Source: Bacteroidales bacterium
GTDB taxonomy: Bacteria > Bacteroidota > Bacteroidia > Bacteroidales > P3
NCBI GenBank assembly: GCA_017616895.1
Contig: JAFZXE010000016.1
Location: forward strand, 28,048-92,047
Direction: 5' to 3'
Length of the DNA: 64,000 nucleotides
Shown here: in pieces, positions 38,064 through 46,624 of the stretch
How the letters are laid out: every line of letters begins with the position of its first letter
Position numbering within the stretch: position 1 is the first letter of the stretch
Made by a program: the position numbers and the translations under genes
The notes under the pieces: model-generated
Told to the model about the DNA's origin: nothing
Seen by the model: the letters and a program-made list of their open reading frames with translations, nothing else
Databases searched by the model: none

Positions 38064-38870
38064 TTGATAGACACCCATACTCACCTCTATCTGGAAGATT
38101 TCGACGACGATCGTGACGAAGCGGTTAAGCGTGCCCTAGCGTCTGGTGTTACCAAGCTGCTACTTCCGGCGGTTGACTCACAGTCGGTTGAGCGCCTACG
38201 TCAGATGGTTGACCGTAACCCGGGTGTCTGCTATGCGATGGCAGGTCTGCACCCGACTTCCGTCACCATCGACTACGAGCGAGAACTCGCTTTGGTCGAG
38301 CGGCAGCTGCAACAGCCAGAGACAGACTATATCGCTGTCGGCGAGATTGGTCTTGACCTCTATTGGGACAAAACATATCTGGCACAGCAGCTTATTGTTC
38401 TCGAACGCCAGCTCCTGCTCGCCAACCAATACGGCTTGCCCGTCGTGCTTCATCTACGAAGCGCAAAAGAACCAAAGAACGACGGCGATGACGCCTACGA
38501 ACTCTTCTTCAAACTTTGGGAATCTCTGCCCACTTCTCAACGGCCGACAGGAGTGATGCATTGCTACAGCGGCAGCGTCTCACAGGCCTTGCGGGCTGTA
38601 CAATGCGGTTTCTGCATAGGCGTCGGCGGCGTGGTCACCTACAAAAACGCCCTTCTCCAGCAGGTAGTGGCGGCCGTGCCGCTTGAGTGCATCGTCGTCG
38701 AAACAGATTCGCCATATCTTGCACCCGTACCACACCGAGGTCGCCGTAACGAGAGTTCCTACATACCCGATATCGTACAAAAGATAGCCGAAATAAAAGC
38801 TATTCCTGCCGAGACCGTTGCATGGCAAACCACCCAAACCGCCCTCAATATTTTCAAAAATCTCCATTGA
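38064..38870 (+). CDS. tatD: TatD family metal-dependent DNase
   Basis: A 268-residue TIM-barrel hydrolase starting with TTG, 6 bp after clpX. The metal ligands are visible as DTHTHL at the N-terminus, GEIGLD near 92, HLRS near 130, HCYSG near 162 and ETDSPYLAP near 213. Proteins of this family act as 3'-5' exonucleases in DNA repair or as aminoacyl-tRNA-like deacylases; the precise substrate is uncertain. Confidence 0.92.
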   Translation: MIDTHTHLYLEDFDDDRDEAVKRALASGVTKLLLPAVDSQSVERLRQMVDRNPGVCYAMAGLHPTSVTIDYERELALVERQLQQPETDYIAVGEIGLDLYWDKTYLAQQLIVLERQLLLANQYGLPVVLHLRSAKEPKNDGDDAYELFFKLWESLPTSQRPTGVMHCYSGSVSQALRAVQCGFCIGVGGVVTYKNALLQQVVAAVPLECIVVETDSPYLAPVPHRGRRNESSYIPDIVQKIAEIKAIPAETVAWQTTQTALNIFKNLH

Positions 38871-38940
38871 CTTGAATGTAGAAAAACACGGCAAACCTTA
38901 AAAACTTTGCTCAAAAAGCCATCAATTTCTATCATTTTTG

Positions 38941-38948
38941 TACTTTTG
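38941..38948 (+). promoter_or_regulatory. -7 box TACTTTTG
   Basis: TACTTTTG lies 21 bp before the ATG of the small membrane protein gene and fits TAnnTTTG. No TTTG at the proper -33 distance was found. Confidence 0.45.
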
Positions 38949-38968
38949 CACTTTAATTCTCTTCTATT

Positions 38969-39238
38969 ATGAATCACGATAAGGAAATCAAGATTTACGA
39001 ATACGTTTCTTACGCCCTTCTGATAGGCGCTACTGTGGTTTTTCTTATGCTGCGCAAGCCCAACCCGCACCTCGCCAATACGCTCACGCTTTTGCTGTTG
39101 GTGGTGGCTATGTTTATGCGTATGCTTATGGAGCGCGCACGCCGCAAATCGTTTGAGGAGGAGAACGAGTCGCTCAAGGCCGACCTGAAGCACTTGACTT
39201 CGCTACTCCGCAAAGAAAAGAAAGACACCGACCACTAA
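38969..39238 (+). CDS. small membrane protein with coiled coil
   Basis: An 89-residue protein with two predicted transmembrane helices (about 13-30 and 38-54) and a charged C-terminal helix (SFEEENESLKADLKHLTSLL) that looks like a coiled coil. No family was recognised. It has its own promoter-like box and lies before efp. The last codons and the stop lie at the start of a heptamer tract (39231-39280), so the C-terminal residues may be repeat-derived. Confidence 0.7.
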   Translation: MNHDKEIKIYEYVSYALLIGATVVFLMLRKPNPHLANTLTLLLLVVAMFMRMLMERARRKSFEEENESLKADLKHLTSLLRKEKKDTDH

Positions 39239-39280
39239 CCACCAATCACTTAAAACTTACAGCTTAAAAACTTAAAACTT
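39231..39280. repeat. heptamer tract before efp
   Basis: Units ACCACTA, ACCACCA, ATCACTT, AAAACTT, ACAGCTT, an 8-bp AAAAACTT, AAAACTT. It overlaps the stop codon of the upstream gene and ends 9 bp before the efp ATG. Confidence 0.8.
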
Positions 39281-39288
39281 AATAATAT

Positions 39289-39852
39289 ATGGCAACAACA
39301 ACCGACATCAAAAACGGACTTTGTATCAACTTCAACAACGACATCTACTGCATCGTAGAGTTCCTCCATGTGAAACCAGGCAAGGGAGCCGCTTTCGTGC
39401 GTACCAAGATGCGCAACGTGAAGACCGGCCGCATGCTGGAGAACACTTTCCCCAGCGGTGCCAAGATTGACATCGTACGCGTCGAGCGTCGTCCCTACAC
39501 CTACCTCTACAAAGAGGGCGACATGCATGTCTTCATGCACACCGAGACCTACGAGCAGATCTATATCCCCGAGCAGATAATCAACGCTCCCCAGTTCCTC
39601 CGTGACGGTCAGTACGTCGAAATCACCGTCGATGCCGACACCGAGACCCCGCTAATGTGCGAACTTCCGCCGTTCATCGAGACAGTGGTCACCTACACCG
39701 AACCCGGTTTCGCCGGCAACACCGCCACCAACGCTATGAAAGACGCTACCGTCGAACCCGGCGTCACCATCCGTGTGCCTCTCTTCATCAAAGAGGGCGA
39801 GCGCATTAAAGTTGACACTCGTACCAACGAATACAGCGAGCGTATCAAATAG
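39289..39852 (+). CDS. efp: translation elongation factor P
   Basis: A 187-residue protein with the three beta-barrel domains of EF-P, which rescues ribosomes stalled at polyproline. The KOW-like domain I has the loop KPGKGAAFVR with the conserved, possibly modified Lys near 34; domain III ends with RVPLFIKEGERIKVDTRTNEY. No modification genes (epmA/epmB, earP) are seen nearby. Confidence 0.97.
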   Translation: MATTTDIKNGLCINFNNDIYCIVEFLHVKPGKGAAFVRTKMRNVKTGRMLENTFPSGAKIDIVRVERRPYTYLYKEGDMHVFMHTETYEQIYIPEQIINAPQFLRDGQYVEITVDADTETPLMCELPPFIETVVTYTEPGFAGNTATNAMKDATVEPGVTIRVPLFIKEGERIKVDTRTNEYSERIK

Positions 39853-39859
39853 CAACCGT

Positions 39860-40882
39860 ATGGCTATCAAACCAAATATCCGCAGAGGCGCTTTAGTAGC
39901 GTCTCTGCTTCTTTTGACAGCGTTGCTGTCTGTGTCGTGCAACCACAAGCAAAAGCCAGCCGCCACGCAGCAGGGCATCAACTACGGTGCTGTGGCGACC
40001 CCCGCTTTCAGTGCCGACTCGGCTTACCGCTATGTCGAAGAGCAGCTCGCCTTCGGCTTCCGCACACCTGGGAGTAAAGGCCAGAAAGAGTGCTCCGCCT
40101 ATCTGCAAGCCAAGATGAGACAGTGGTGCGACACCGTCATCGCACAGCCCTTCTCCACCACCCTCTGGAACAGTCAAACCGTCAAAGGTGTGAACATCAT
40201 CGCCTCCCTCGACCCCGACAATAGCGACCGCATCATGCTTTGCGCCCACTGGGACAGCCGTCTCTGGGCTGACCACGACCCCGACGCAGGCAACCACCGC
40301 AAACCTATCCTCGGCGCCAACGACGGCGCCAGTGGCGTCGCCACACTCATGGAGATGGCTCGCATCATGTCTGCCCAGCGCCCCTCCGTCGGCATCGACT
40401 TTATCTTCTTCGATGTCGAAGACCAAGGCATGCCCGAATGGGCCGACGAAGACTATCAGGACAACACCTGGTGCAAAGGCTCCCAATACTGGGCTCAGAG
40501 CCCCCACCGCCCATACTATCGCGCCATCTACGCCATACTCCTCGACATGGTCGGCACCTCCCAGCCTCGCTTCACCAAGGAAGAGATAAGCCGACGCCAC
40601 GCCCCCTCACTCATGGACAAAGTCTGGCGCGTTGCCGCAGCCACTGGCCATGCCTCCATTTTCGTTGACCAGAAGACCGACGCCATTCTCGACGACCACC
40701 TCTACGTCAACCAGATAGCCAACATACCTACCATCGACATAGTGCAGAACAACACCGACTGCAGCTTCTTCCCCCTCTGGCACACACTCGGCGACAACCT
40801 CGACGCCGTCGAGCCTCAATCCATGAAAACCGTCGCCGACGTCCTCCTGAAAACCATCTACGCCGACTACCCAGCTAAATAA
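39860..40882 (+). CDS. M28-family lipoprotein, glutaminyl cyclase-like
   Basis: A 340-residue lipoprotein; ATG at 39860 gives a signal ending with lipobox LSVSC. The zinc-dependent M28 fold is seen in CAHWDSR, GANDGASG, FFDVEDQG and FPLWHTLGD, the order found in glutaminyl-peptide cyclotransferases. In Bacteroidota such enzymes form pyroglutamate at the N-termini of exported proteins, including many after signal peptidase cleavage. An aminopeptidase role is the main alternative. It starts 7 bp after efp, and a strong terminator follows. Confidence 0.85.
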   Translation: MAIKPNIRRGALVASLLLLTALLSVSCNHKQKPAATQQGINYGAVATPAFSADSAYRYVEEQLAFGFRTPGSKGQKECSAYLQAKMRQWCDTVIAQPFSTTLWNSQTVKGVNIIASLDPDNSDRIMLCAHWDSRLWADHDPDAGNHRKPILGANDGASGVATLMEMARIMSAQRPSVGIDFIFFDVEDQGMPEWADEDYQDNTWCKGSQYWAQSPHRPYYRAIYAILLDMVGTSQPRFTKEEISRRHAPSLMDKVWRVAAATGHASIFVDQKTDAILDDHLYVNQIANIPTIDIVQNNTDCSFFPLWHTLGDNLDAVEPQSMKTVADVLLKTIYADYPAK

Positions 40883-40887
40883 CTTAT

Positions 40888-40922
40888 AAAAGCAAAGCCC
40901 CATGCTACGGGGCCTTGCTTTT
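40888..40922. terminator. bidirectional terminator
   Basis: AAAAGCAAAGCCCC and GGGGCCTTGCTTTT form a long stem with one mismatch around a 7-base loop, with T-runs on both strands. It overlaps the stop codon of the convergent WG-repeat gene. Confidence 0.85.
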
Positions 40923-42000
40923 ACCTGTTGGACACGACATTGCCTTTGGTGTCTATGATGACTATCGAGCTCCAGTCTTGCAGTCTTGCCTTGAACAATG
41001 TGGCCGTAATACCTGAGATATCGGTATATATCGGTGGGGTAACCACTTTCCCTTTGCTGTCTATCAAACCCGAGTAACCTCCTACGTTGTAGGCATAGAA
41101 ATTGTTGTTTTTCGCCTGTCCCACTTTCGGCTCGCCCGACACAAGGTCGTTGTATCTGACCTCGTAATATAGCTCGCTGATATTGTCTATTATTCCCTCC
41201 TGCACGACATTGCCGTTGAAGTCCACCTGCTTTTTGAAATCCCCCTCTTTATATACTATTGCATAGTCCTTGGCCAAGTCCACATCGTCGTAGAGCGGTT
41301 TCACCACCCAGCGGCCCTTTTTGTCTATGACTCCGATTCTATTTGCCGAGTCGGCCACCACACAATATCCGTTGTGGAATACAAACTCATAGAGCGAATT
41401 GCCGCGATAGGAGAATCTGAAGTCTATGGCCACTTTGCCCGACGTATCCACAAATCCTATGTAGCCCTTCCTCTCCACCGCTGCCAGACCTTCGGAGAAA
41501 ACCCAGGCCTTTGTGTAGCTCTCGGGCTTTACTATCACCTCGTTGGTCATGATGTTGCAAAAACCGCGTTTACCGTTCTTGGCAAAAAGCACCAACGGAT
41601 TCTCGTCGCTGTTGTCCGAATAGTGGCTCCAGTCGATATCCTCCACGATTACCTCCTTGGTAGCGGGGTTGACAATGTTGCTTTTGCCGTTTTTGTACGA
41701 AATGTGTCCGCCCGACGGCTCGTCCCCGTAATAATAGTCATAGAACGTTTGAGTGTGTTCTTTGCTTTGGCACGACCTGAATACCAGTACACCTGCCGCC
41801 ACCGCCGCAATGACAAGCAGAACTATCGGAAACCATCTTTTCCGGCACTTCTTCCCCGAAGGCATCCCATCGCTTTCCGACGATTTGCCGTCGTCGGCCA
41901 ATTTCTGTTCCTTCTCCGCAGCGGTTTCGTTTGTTGCCTCGTTCAAGACTTCCTCGTCTTTTGCGTTGAATTCTTTTGCGTCTTTTTCTGTCTTTTCCAT
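40921..42000 (-). CDS. WG-repeat protein with single membrane anchor
   Basis: A 359-residue protein. Residues 1-50 are acidic, a transmembrane helix follows (about 54-75, WFPIVLLVIAAVAAGVLVF), and the outside part contains WG/KWG-type beta repeats (KRGFCNIMTNEVIVKP, YIGFVDTSGKVAIDF, RIGVIDKKGRWVVKPLYDD, YSGLIDSKGKVVTPPIYTD). Such repeats form propeller-like or solenoid surfaces of unknown function. The orientation suggests a type II membrane protein facing the periplasm. A consensus promoter and paired direct repeats lie upstream (42052-42130). Confidence 0.85.
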   Translation of the reverse strand: MEKTEKDAKEFNAKDEEVLNEATNETAAEKEQKLADDGKSSESDGMPSGKKCRKRWFPIVLLVIAAVAAGVLVFRSCQSKEHTQTFYDYYYGDEPSGGHISYKNGKSNIVNPATKEVIVEDIDWSHYSDNSDENPLVLFAKNGKRGFCNIMTNEVIVKPESYTKAWVFSEGLAAVERKGYIGFVDTSGKVAIDFRFSYRGNSLYEFVFHNGYCVVADSANRIGVIDKKGRWVVKPLYDDVDLAKDYAIVYKEGDFKKQVDFNGNVVQEGIIDNISELYYEVRYNDLVSGEPKVGQAKNNNFYAYNVGGYSGLIDSKGKVVTPPIYTDISGITATLFKARLQDWSSIVIIDTKGNVVSNR

Positions 42001-42051
42001 GATGTAATGTTTTTTATTGTTGTGATAAATGTTTCCCCTATGAAATCATGG

Positions 42052-42082
42052 CAAAATTACATCTTAATGCAAGGACAACAAA
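42052..42082 (-). promoter_or_regulatory. consensus promoter of the WG-repeat gene
   Basis: On the minus strand TTTG (42079-42082), a 19-bp spacer and TAATTTTG (42052-42059) match the Bacteroidales consensus. The box lies about 52 bp before the ATG. Confidence 0.7.
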
Positions 42083-42096
42083 CGTTTTACACCTCC

Positions 42097-42130
42097 AATG
42101 TATGAAATGTGGCGTTTAATGTATGAAATG
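42097..42130. repeat. two 13-bp direct repeats upstream of a promoter
   Basis: AATGTATGAAATG occurs at 42097-42109 and again at 42118-42130, exactly 21 bp apart (two helical turns), immediately upstream of the -33 element. This is the placement expected of activator half-sites. Confidence 0.65.
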
Positions 42131-42400
42131 CAGCAAAACCCCTCTTCTCCGCCGTTTTCACCAACCCCTTGAACCCGTCCAATCCCGCCCTCCAAACCCT
42201 GGCAAATAGAAATCGTAGCGCTACCGATGCTTCGCCATTCAAACAAGTAAAGGAAAAAAGCGCTGGTGGGCAGACGCCAATAATCATGAGCTAACTGTTT
42301 TCAGCCGCAGCGCAAAAAAAATCAACAATTTCACATCCCACAAAAAACAAGGGACACCGTCCTGGTGACCCTTGTTTTTTACCCTTTCTTTCTCCTCTTC
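42131..42400. other. gene-free stretch with a bidirectional terminator
   Basis: Nothing coding is supported. It holds a 10-bp palindrome GTAGCGCTAC near 42211, and the hairpin described at 42347. Confidence 0.5.
42347..42380. terminator. bidirectional terminator
   Basis: AACAAGGG-A-CACC pairs with GGTG-A-CCCTTGTT around a 4-5 base loop, with A-run before and T-run after. On the minus strand it would end the small gene at 42402-42608. Confidence 0.8.
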
Positions 42401-42401
42401 A

Positions 42402-42608
42402 TCAGTTGAGGCATACTTCCATCCTCACTGAATCGAAACGGATTTGCTGGATGCAACGTTGGTGCTGACTTACATAGCGCAGGACGCCACATTCGGCCTC
42501 AGCGGCATTGAGGATAACCTCGAGTACTCGCTTGGAAGGTCCTTTTGCGCTAGCCGACTTCAATGATGTATTTGTGCTTTGGTCTTGAAGGGGGTAAATC
42601 TGCTCCAT
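42402..42608 (-). CDS. small hypothetical protein
   Basis: A 68-residue open frame (start MEQIYPLQDQSTNTS) with a mixed, helix-compatible sequence (RVLEVILNAAEAECGV) and no membrane segment. It is followed after about 22 bp by a strong terminator, which supports it as a real gene; no promoter box was found upstream and no family was recognised. It could be a small Bacteroidales-specific protein or a chance frame. Confidence 0.45.
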   Translation of the reverse strand: MEQIYPLQDQSTNTSLKSASAKGPSKRVLEVILNAAEAECGVLRYVSQHQRCIQQIRFDSVRMEVCLN

Positions 42609-42767
42609 AAGCGCATGATTAGGTTTGACTTATTGTTTACGGCTGTCTATAAATTGGCGTACATTATATCAATCTAAAAACAACCAAGTAAAAAACTACA
42701 TCTTGTGTGGTTTTATTGTATGCTCCTGTTTTTTTAACATTTCGAATTTGGGGGGGATGCGTGCCAT

Positions 42768-42802
42768 AAAAAAGCAGAACCAGCAAGGTTCTGCTAAAAA
42801 AA
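42768..42802 (-). terminator. terminator of the ECF sigma gene
   Basis: GCAGAACC (42774-42781) pairs with GGTTCTGC (42787-42794) around AGCAA; on the minus strand it is followed by a T-run, about 40 bp after the sigma factor stop. Confidence 0.8.
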
Positions 42803-42839
42803 ATGAAAAATCAAGTTAGAACGATGTGTTTATATCACA

Positions 42840-43430
42840 TTACAATTCTATGTGCATATTGTTTTCCTTTGCTAAGCGACGCAGATTGATGATGGCATAG
42901 CGCATACGTCCTAGGGCGGTGTTAATGCTCACCCCTGTGCGTGCGGCTATGTCCTTGAAGTCACATTTGCCATAGTGGCGCAGGATGACCACGCGACGTT
43001 GCTCAGGCGGAAGCATACGCACGAGTTTGCGTATGTTGGCATTGGTTTGCTGACGTATGATGCGGTGCTCTACATCCTCGTCCTCGAGCTTGAGGGTCTG
43101 CACCACGTCGAAGTCCGGACGGTTGGGCACCATAGGCATCTTGTTGCCGCGGCGATAGTGATCGACAATTAGGTTGTGGGCAATACGCATCACCCAGTGG
43201 ATGAACTTGTTTTCATCCTTGTAAACGCCGGAGTTGATGGTAACGATAACCTTGAGGAAAGTATCCTGGAAAACATCATCGGCCAGTTCCTTGTCTTTTA
43301 CAACCGAAAAGATGTATCCGTAAACCTTAGCTTGGTACCTGGCGAGCAGCATTTCAAAACAATCGCTGTTGCCATCCCTGTACCCTTGTATCAGTTCATT
43401 GTCCGTAAGTTTGGAAAGCTTCTTGTCCAT
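42840..43430 (-). CDS. ECF-family RNA polymerase sigma factor
   Basis: A 196-residue sigma-70-like protein with region 2 (about 20-90; ADDVFQDTFLKVIVTI and HWVMRIAHNLIVDHYRR) and region 4 (about 125-185; LPPEQRRVVILRHYGKCDFKDIAARTGVSINTALGRMRYA). It redirects RNA polymerase to alternative promoters. No anti-sigma gene is adjacent, so its control is not visible. It has its own consensus promoter and terminator and is a single-gene unit. Confidence 0.93.
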   Translation of the reverse strand: MDKKLSKLTDNELIQGYRDGNSDCFEMLLARYQAKVYGYIFSVVKDKELADDVFQDTFLKVIVTINSGVYKDENKFIHWVMRIAHNLIVDHYRRGNKMPMVPNRPDFDVVQTLKLEDEDVEHRIIRQQTNANIRKLVRMLPPEQRRVVILRHYGKCDFKDIAARTGVSINTALGRMRYAIINLRRLAKENNMHIEL

Positions 43431-43500
43431 AACTATGTCTTATTGGTTCAAAACTGATAGTCGTTGTTTCGATAGGCTAGGTTGTTTGTTTTTGATTAAT

Positions 43501-43508
43501 TAACTTTG
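43501..43508 (+). promoter_or_regulatory. possible plus-strand -7 box
   Basis: TAACTTTG points toward the SulP gene but shares bases with the minus-strand sigma promoter box and lacks a TTTG at the right distance. Confidence 0.3.
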
Positions 43509-43539
43509 CAAAGATATGATATTTTTTTTAAATACCAAA
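43509..43539 (-). promoter_or_regulatory. consensus promoter of the ECF sigma gene
   Basis: On the minus strand TTTG (43536-43539), a 19-bp spacer and TATCTTTG (43509-43516) match the Bacteroidales consensus exactly, about 80 bp before the ATG at 43430. Confidence 0.75.
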
Positions 43540-43774
43540 CCTCTACGGACATTTTATATTTTTAGTGTGTCGGGGCGGATGTTTATTTTGTTAAAAATCA
43601 AATTTTAACATTTCTGATTTCCATAGTTGTTTACAACTCATTGTTGATTAAATCTTTCCATCGTGGCTTTCGTTTATGCTTTTTGTTGAAAATTTCTCCA
43701 TAATAAATAACTTCTTACGACGTTTTATGTATTTCAATACAATAAAACATATACCTTATTACCCAATTCTTTCA

Positions 43775-45469
43775 ATGAATAAGATTTTTGGCAACCTTAA
43801 AGGCGACCTCTTTGGAGGTTTGACGGCGGGCATCGTGGCGCTGCCGCTGGCGCTCGCATTCGGAATACAGGCATTCAGCGGCATCGGCGCCGAAGGTGCT
43901 CCCATCGGGGCATACGCTGGATTGGTCGGTGCGACGCTTCTGGGTTTCTTCGCCGCCCTGTTTGGTGGTACGCACAGCCAGATATCGGGTCCTACGGGAC
44001 CTATGACGGTCATCACGGCCACGTTGGTCACAGGGGCGTTCACCGCACCTGGAGGCAACCTTTCTACAGTTATGGTTTCGATGGCGTTAGCTGCCATTTT
44101 CTGCGGCTTGTTCCAGATATTGTTCGGCCTTATCAAGATTGGCAAATATGTGCGCTATATACCCTATCCGGTGCTGTCGGGCTTTATGAGCGGTATCGGT
44201 GTCATCATCATCCTGCAGCAGCTCTACCCGCTTATCGGTCAGAGCAAGGGCGGTAGCATGATTGACCTGCTCGTCGGTTTGCCCGCCGCTGTGAATTCGA
44301 CCTCGCTCACCTCGCTGCTGCTGGGATTGGGGACGGTGACCATCATATACCTCTTCCCGCTGCTCACCAAGAAGGTGCCCTCGACACTTGTGGCGCTTAT
44401 CGTGATGACGGTTGTGTCGCTGTTTGTCAACATGGAGAACGTCCCTACAATAGGCGAGATTCCGTCAGGATTGCCTATGCCGTTCTTTGCGAACAGCAAG
44501 GTGACGCTTGCGGGCATTCCATGGGGTGATGTCATTGTTGCTGCCCTCATACCTGGCTTGACACTTGCGGGGCTTGGTAGTATCGACACGCTACTGACAT
44601 CGGTGGTGGCCGACAACATAACCAAAACCAAGCACAACAGCAACCGCGAGCTGATAGGACAAGGCATAGGCAACGCCGTGGCCGGACTTTTCTGCGGACT
44701 TCCTGGTGCGGGAGCCACGATGCGTACGGTGGTCAACGTGAAGAGTGGCGGACGCACACAGCTTAGCGGAATGGTGCACGCGCTACTACTGCTGGCCATT
44801 ATGCTGGGGCTAGGCAGCGTGGTAAAATACGTGCCTCTATCGGTGCTGGCCGGAATCCTTATCACCGTCGGCTGGGGAATCATCGACTTCCGCGGGTTCA
44901 AGGATCTGCCCAAGATACCACGTGCCGACGCCGTCGTGCTTATCGTGGTGTTCCTCGTGACTGTCTTCGTTGACCTGCTCACCGCTGTAGGAATCGGTAT
45001 GGTGATTGCCTGCGTACTCTTCATGAAACGAGCCAGCGACCTCGTAGAAGGCGGATACAGTAGCCAAGAGATGACCGGATTCGACAAAGAAAGCCCCTGG
45101 AGCGACGAAGGAGGAATGCCCGACACCGCGAAGCACAGCATTTACATACAGCGCCTCAACGGGCCGATATTTTTCGGAACAATCAACAAGTTCAAGGAGG
45201 TGATGCAGGATGTGCCCGCCGACGCCAAGATTGTCATCATCCGCATGCGGTTGGTAAGCTTTATGGATCAGAGCGGTCTCTATGCGATGGAGGAAGCCAT
45301 TAAGCAAATACAGGCTCGAGGCGCACAAGTGCTGATGACCATCATCCAGCCACAGCCGATGTATATGCTCACCACCCACAAGGTCATTCCAGAGCTCGTA
45401 CCCGAAGACCACACCTTCAAGACCTTTGAGGATTGCACAGACTATCTGCGTAAGACGGTGGGAGAATAA
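43775..45469 (+). CDS. SulP-family anion transporter with STAS domain
   Basis: A 564-residue membrane protein; ATG at 43775 is chosen because the family N-terminus (KIFGNLKGDLFGGLTAGIVALPLALAFG) begins there, and the in-frame extension upstream is AT-rich. About 12 transmembrane segments are followed by a cytoplasmic STAS domain (about 445-560; IYIQRLNGPIFFGTINKF). SulP proteins carry sulfate, bicarbonate or dicarboxylates; the substrate cannot be told here. Residues SGPTGPMT near 68 fit the family. Confidence 0.9.
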   Translation: MNKIFGNLKGDLFGGLTAGIVALPLALAFGIQAFSGIGAEGAPIGAYAGLVGATLLGFFAALFGGTHSQISGPTGPMTVITATLVTGAFTAPGGNLSTVMVSMALAAIFCGLFQILFGLIKIGKYVRYIPYPVLSGFMSGIGVIIILQQLYPLIGQSKGGSMIDLLVGLPAAVNSTSLTSLLLGLGTVTIIYLFPLLTKKVPSTLVALIVMTVVSLFVNMENVPTIGEIPSGLPMPFFANSKVTLAGIPWGDVIVAALIPGLTLAGLGSIDTLLTSVVADNITKTKHNSNRELIGQGIGNAVAGLFCGLPGAGATMRTVVNVKSGGRTQLSGMVHALLLLAIMLGLGSVVKYVPLSVLAGILITVGWGIIDFRGFKDLPKIPRADAVVLIVVFLVTVFVDLLTAVGIGMVIACVLFMKRASDLVEGGYSSQEMTGFDKESPWSDEGGMPDTAKHSIYIQRLNGPIFFGTINKFKEVMQDVPADAKIVIIRMRLVSFMDQSGLYAMEEAIKQIQARGAQVLMTIIQPQPMYMLTTHKVIPELVPEDHTFKTFEDCTDYLRKTVGE

Positions 45470-45502
45470 AAGTGTAACAAAAGAAAACAAGAAAGACAAG
45501 AT

Positions 45503-46504
45503 ATGGAAAAGAGAGACATCGTCTGCAGCGGCATCCGCCCGACGGGCAACCTGCACCTGGGCAACTACTTCGGAGCGTTGCGCAACTTCGTGAAGATGCA
45601 GGATGAATACGACTGCTATTTCTTCATCGCCGACTACCACTCGCTGACCACCCACCCCACACCGGGAAGCATCTACGGCGACGCACGCAAGATAATGGCT
45701 GCCTACCTCGCTGCCGGACTCGACCCGGACAAGGCTACGATATATCTGCAGAGCGACCTGCCCGAAACCATCGAGCTCTACCTCTTCTTCAACATGAACG
45801 CCTACCTCGGCGAACTGGAGCGTGTGACTTCGTTCAAAGATAAGGTGCGTCAGAACCCGAACAACGTGAATGCCGGCTTGCTGACCTACCCGACGCTCAT
45901 GGCGGCGGATATACTCATCCACAAAGCCAACAAGGTGCCTGTGGGCAAAGACCAGGAGCAGCATCTGGAGATGACGCGCACCTTCGCCCAGCGCTTCAAC
46001 AACATGTACGGCGCCGAGGTGTTCCCGCTGCCGCAAGCCATAGGCTCGGCCACAGGATTGGTGAAGATACCAGCCCTCAACGGCGCAGGTAAGATGGGCA
46101 AGAGCGAGGGCGAAGCCAGCACCATATTCCTCACCGACCCCGACGAGGTGATACGCAAGAAGGTGATGAAGGCCAAGAGCGACAGCGGCCCGACAGAGAT
46201 GAACCAGAAGAAACCCGAAGAGATAGAGAACCTCTTCGCGCTTATGCGTGCCGTCTCGACGCCCGACGCTGTGGCTCACTTCGACGAGCTCTACAACAGT
46301 TGCCAGATACGCTATGGCGACATGAAGAAACAGCTGGCCGAGGATATGGTGGCTTTCGTGGCACCCATAAGGGAGAGGATAGCCGAATACTCGTCGGACG
46401 AGCAACGGCTGGCACGCATCATGGATCAGGGTAAGGAGAAAGCCCGCGAGAGCGCCCGCAAGACCATAGACGAGGTGAGACGGACCATTGGGTATAGGGA
46501 TTAG
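45503..46504 (+). CDS. trpS: tryptophanyl-tRNA synthetase
   Basis: A 333-residue class I synthetase charging tRNA-Trp. GIRPTGNLHLGNYFGAL at the N-terminus holds the HIGH-type motif (HLGN) and KMGKSEGE near 200 is the KMSKS loop. The length is normal. It follows the SulP gene by 33 bp. Confidence 0.97.
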   Translation: MEKRDIVCSGIRPTGNLHLGNYFGALRNFVKMQDEYDCYFFIADYHSLTTHPTPGSIYGDARKIMAAYLAAGLDPDKATIYLQSDLPETIELYLFFNMNAYLGELERVTSFKDKVRQNPNNVNAGLLTYPTLMAADILIHKANKVPVGKDQEQHLEMTRTFAQRFNNMYGAEVFPLPQAIGSATGLVKIPALNGAGKMGKSEGEASTIFLTDPDEVIRKKVMKAKSDSGPTEMNQKKPEEIENLFALMRAVSTPDAVAHFDELYNSCQIRYGDMKKQLAEDMVAFVAPIRERIAEYSSDEQRLARIMDQGKEKARESARKTIDEVRRTIGYRD

Positions 46505-46510
46505 GTTTGA

Positions 46511-46619
46511 GTTTAAAAGGTTTAAAAGGTTTGAATGGTTTGAAAGGTTTAAAAGGTTAAAAGGTAACTGGCTGTTAACTGCTGACCACTAACTACTGAC
46601 TGCTAACCACTAACTACTA
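46511..46619. repeat. nonamer then heptamer tandem tracts
   Basis: Five 9-bp units (GTTTAAAAG, GTTTGAATG, GTTTGAAAG) at 46511-46555 pass through an 8-bp unit into eight heptamers at 46564-46619 (GTAACTG, GCTGTTA, ACTGCTG, ACCACTA, ACTACTG, ACTGCTA, ACCACTA, ACTACTA). It fills the whole trpS to SGNH gap and ends 6 bp before the TTG start. Confidence 0.9.
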
Positions 46620-46624
46620 AAAAA

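Noticed and set aside
42625-42819. 64-codon plus-strand open frame near the sigma factor gene
   Set aside because: It crosses a terminator hairpin and a G-run, with no resemblance to a known protein.
44837-46405. Minus-strand open frame of 522 codons across the SulP and trpS genes
   Set aside because: Spans two unrelated plus-strand genes and a gap, with no motif.
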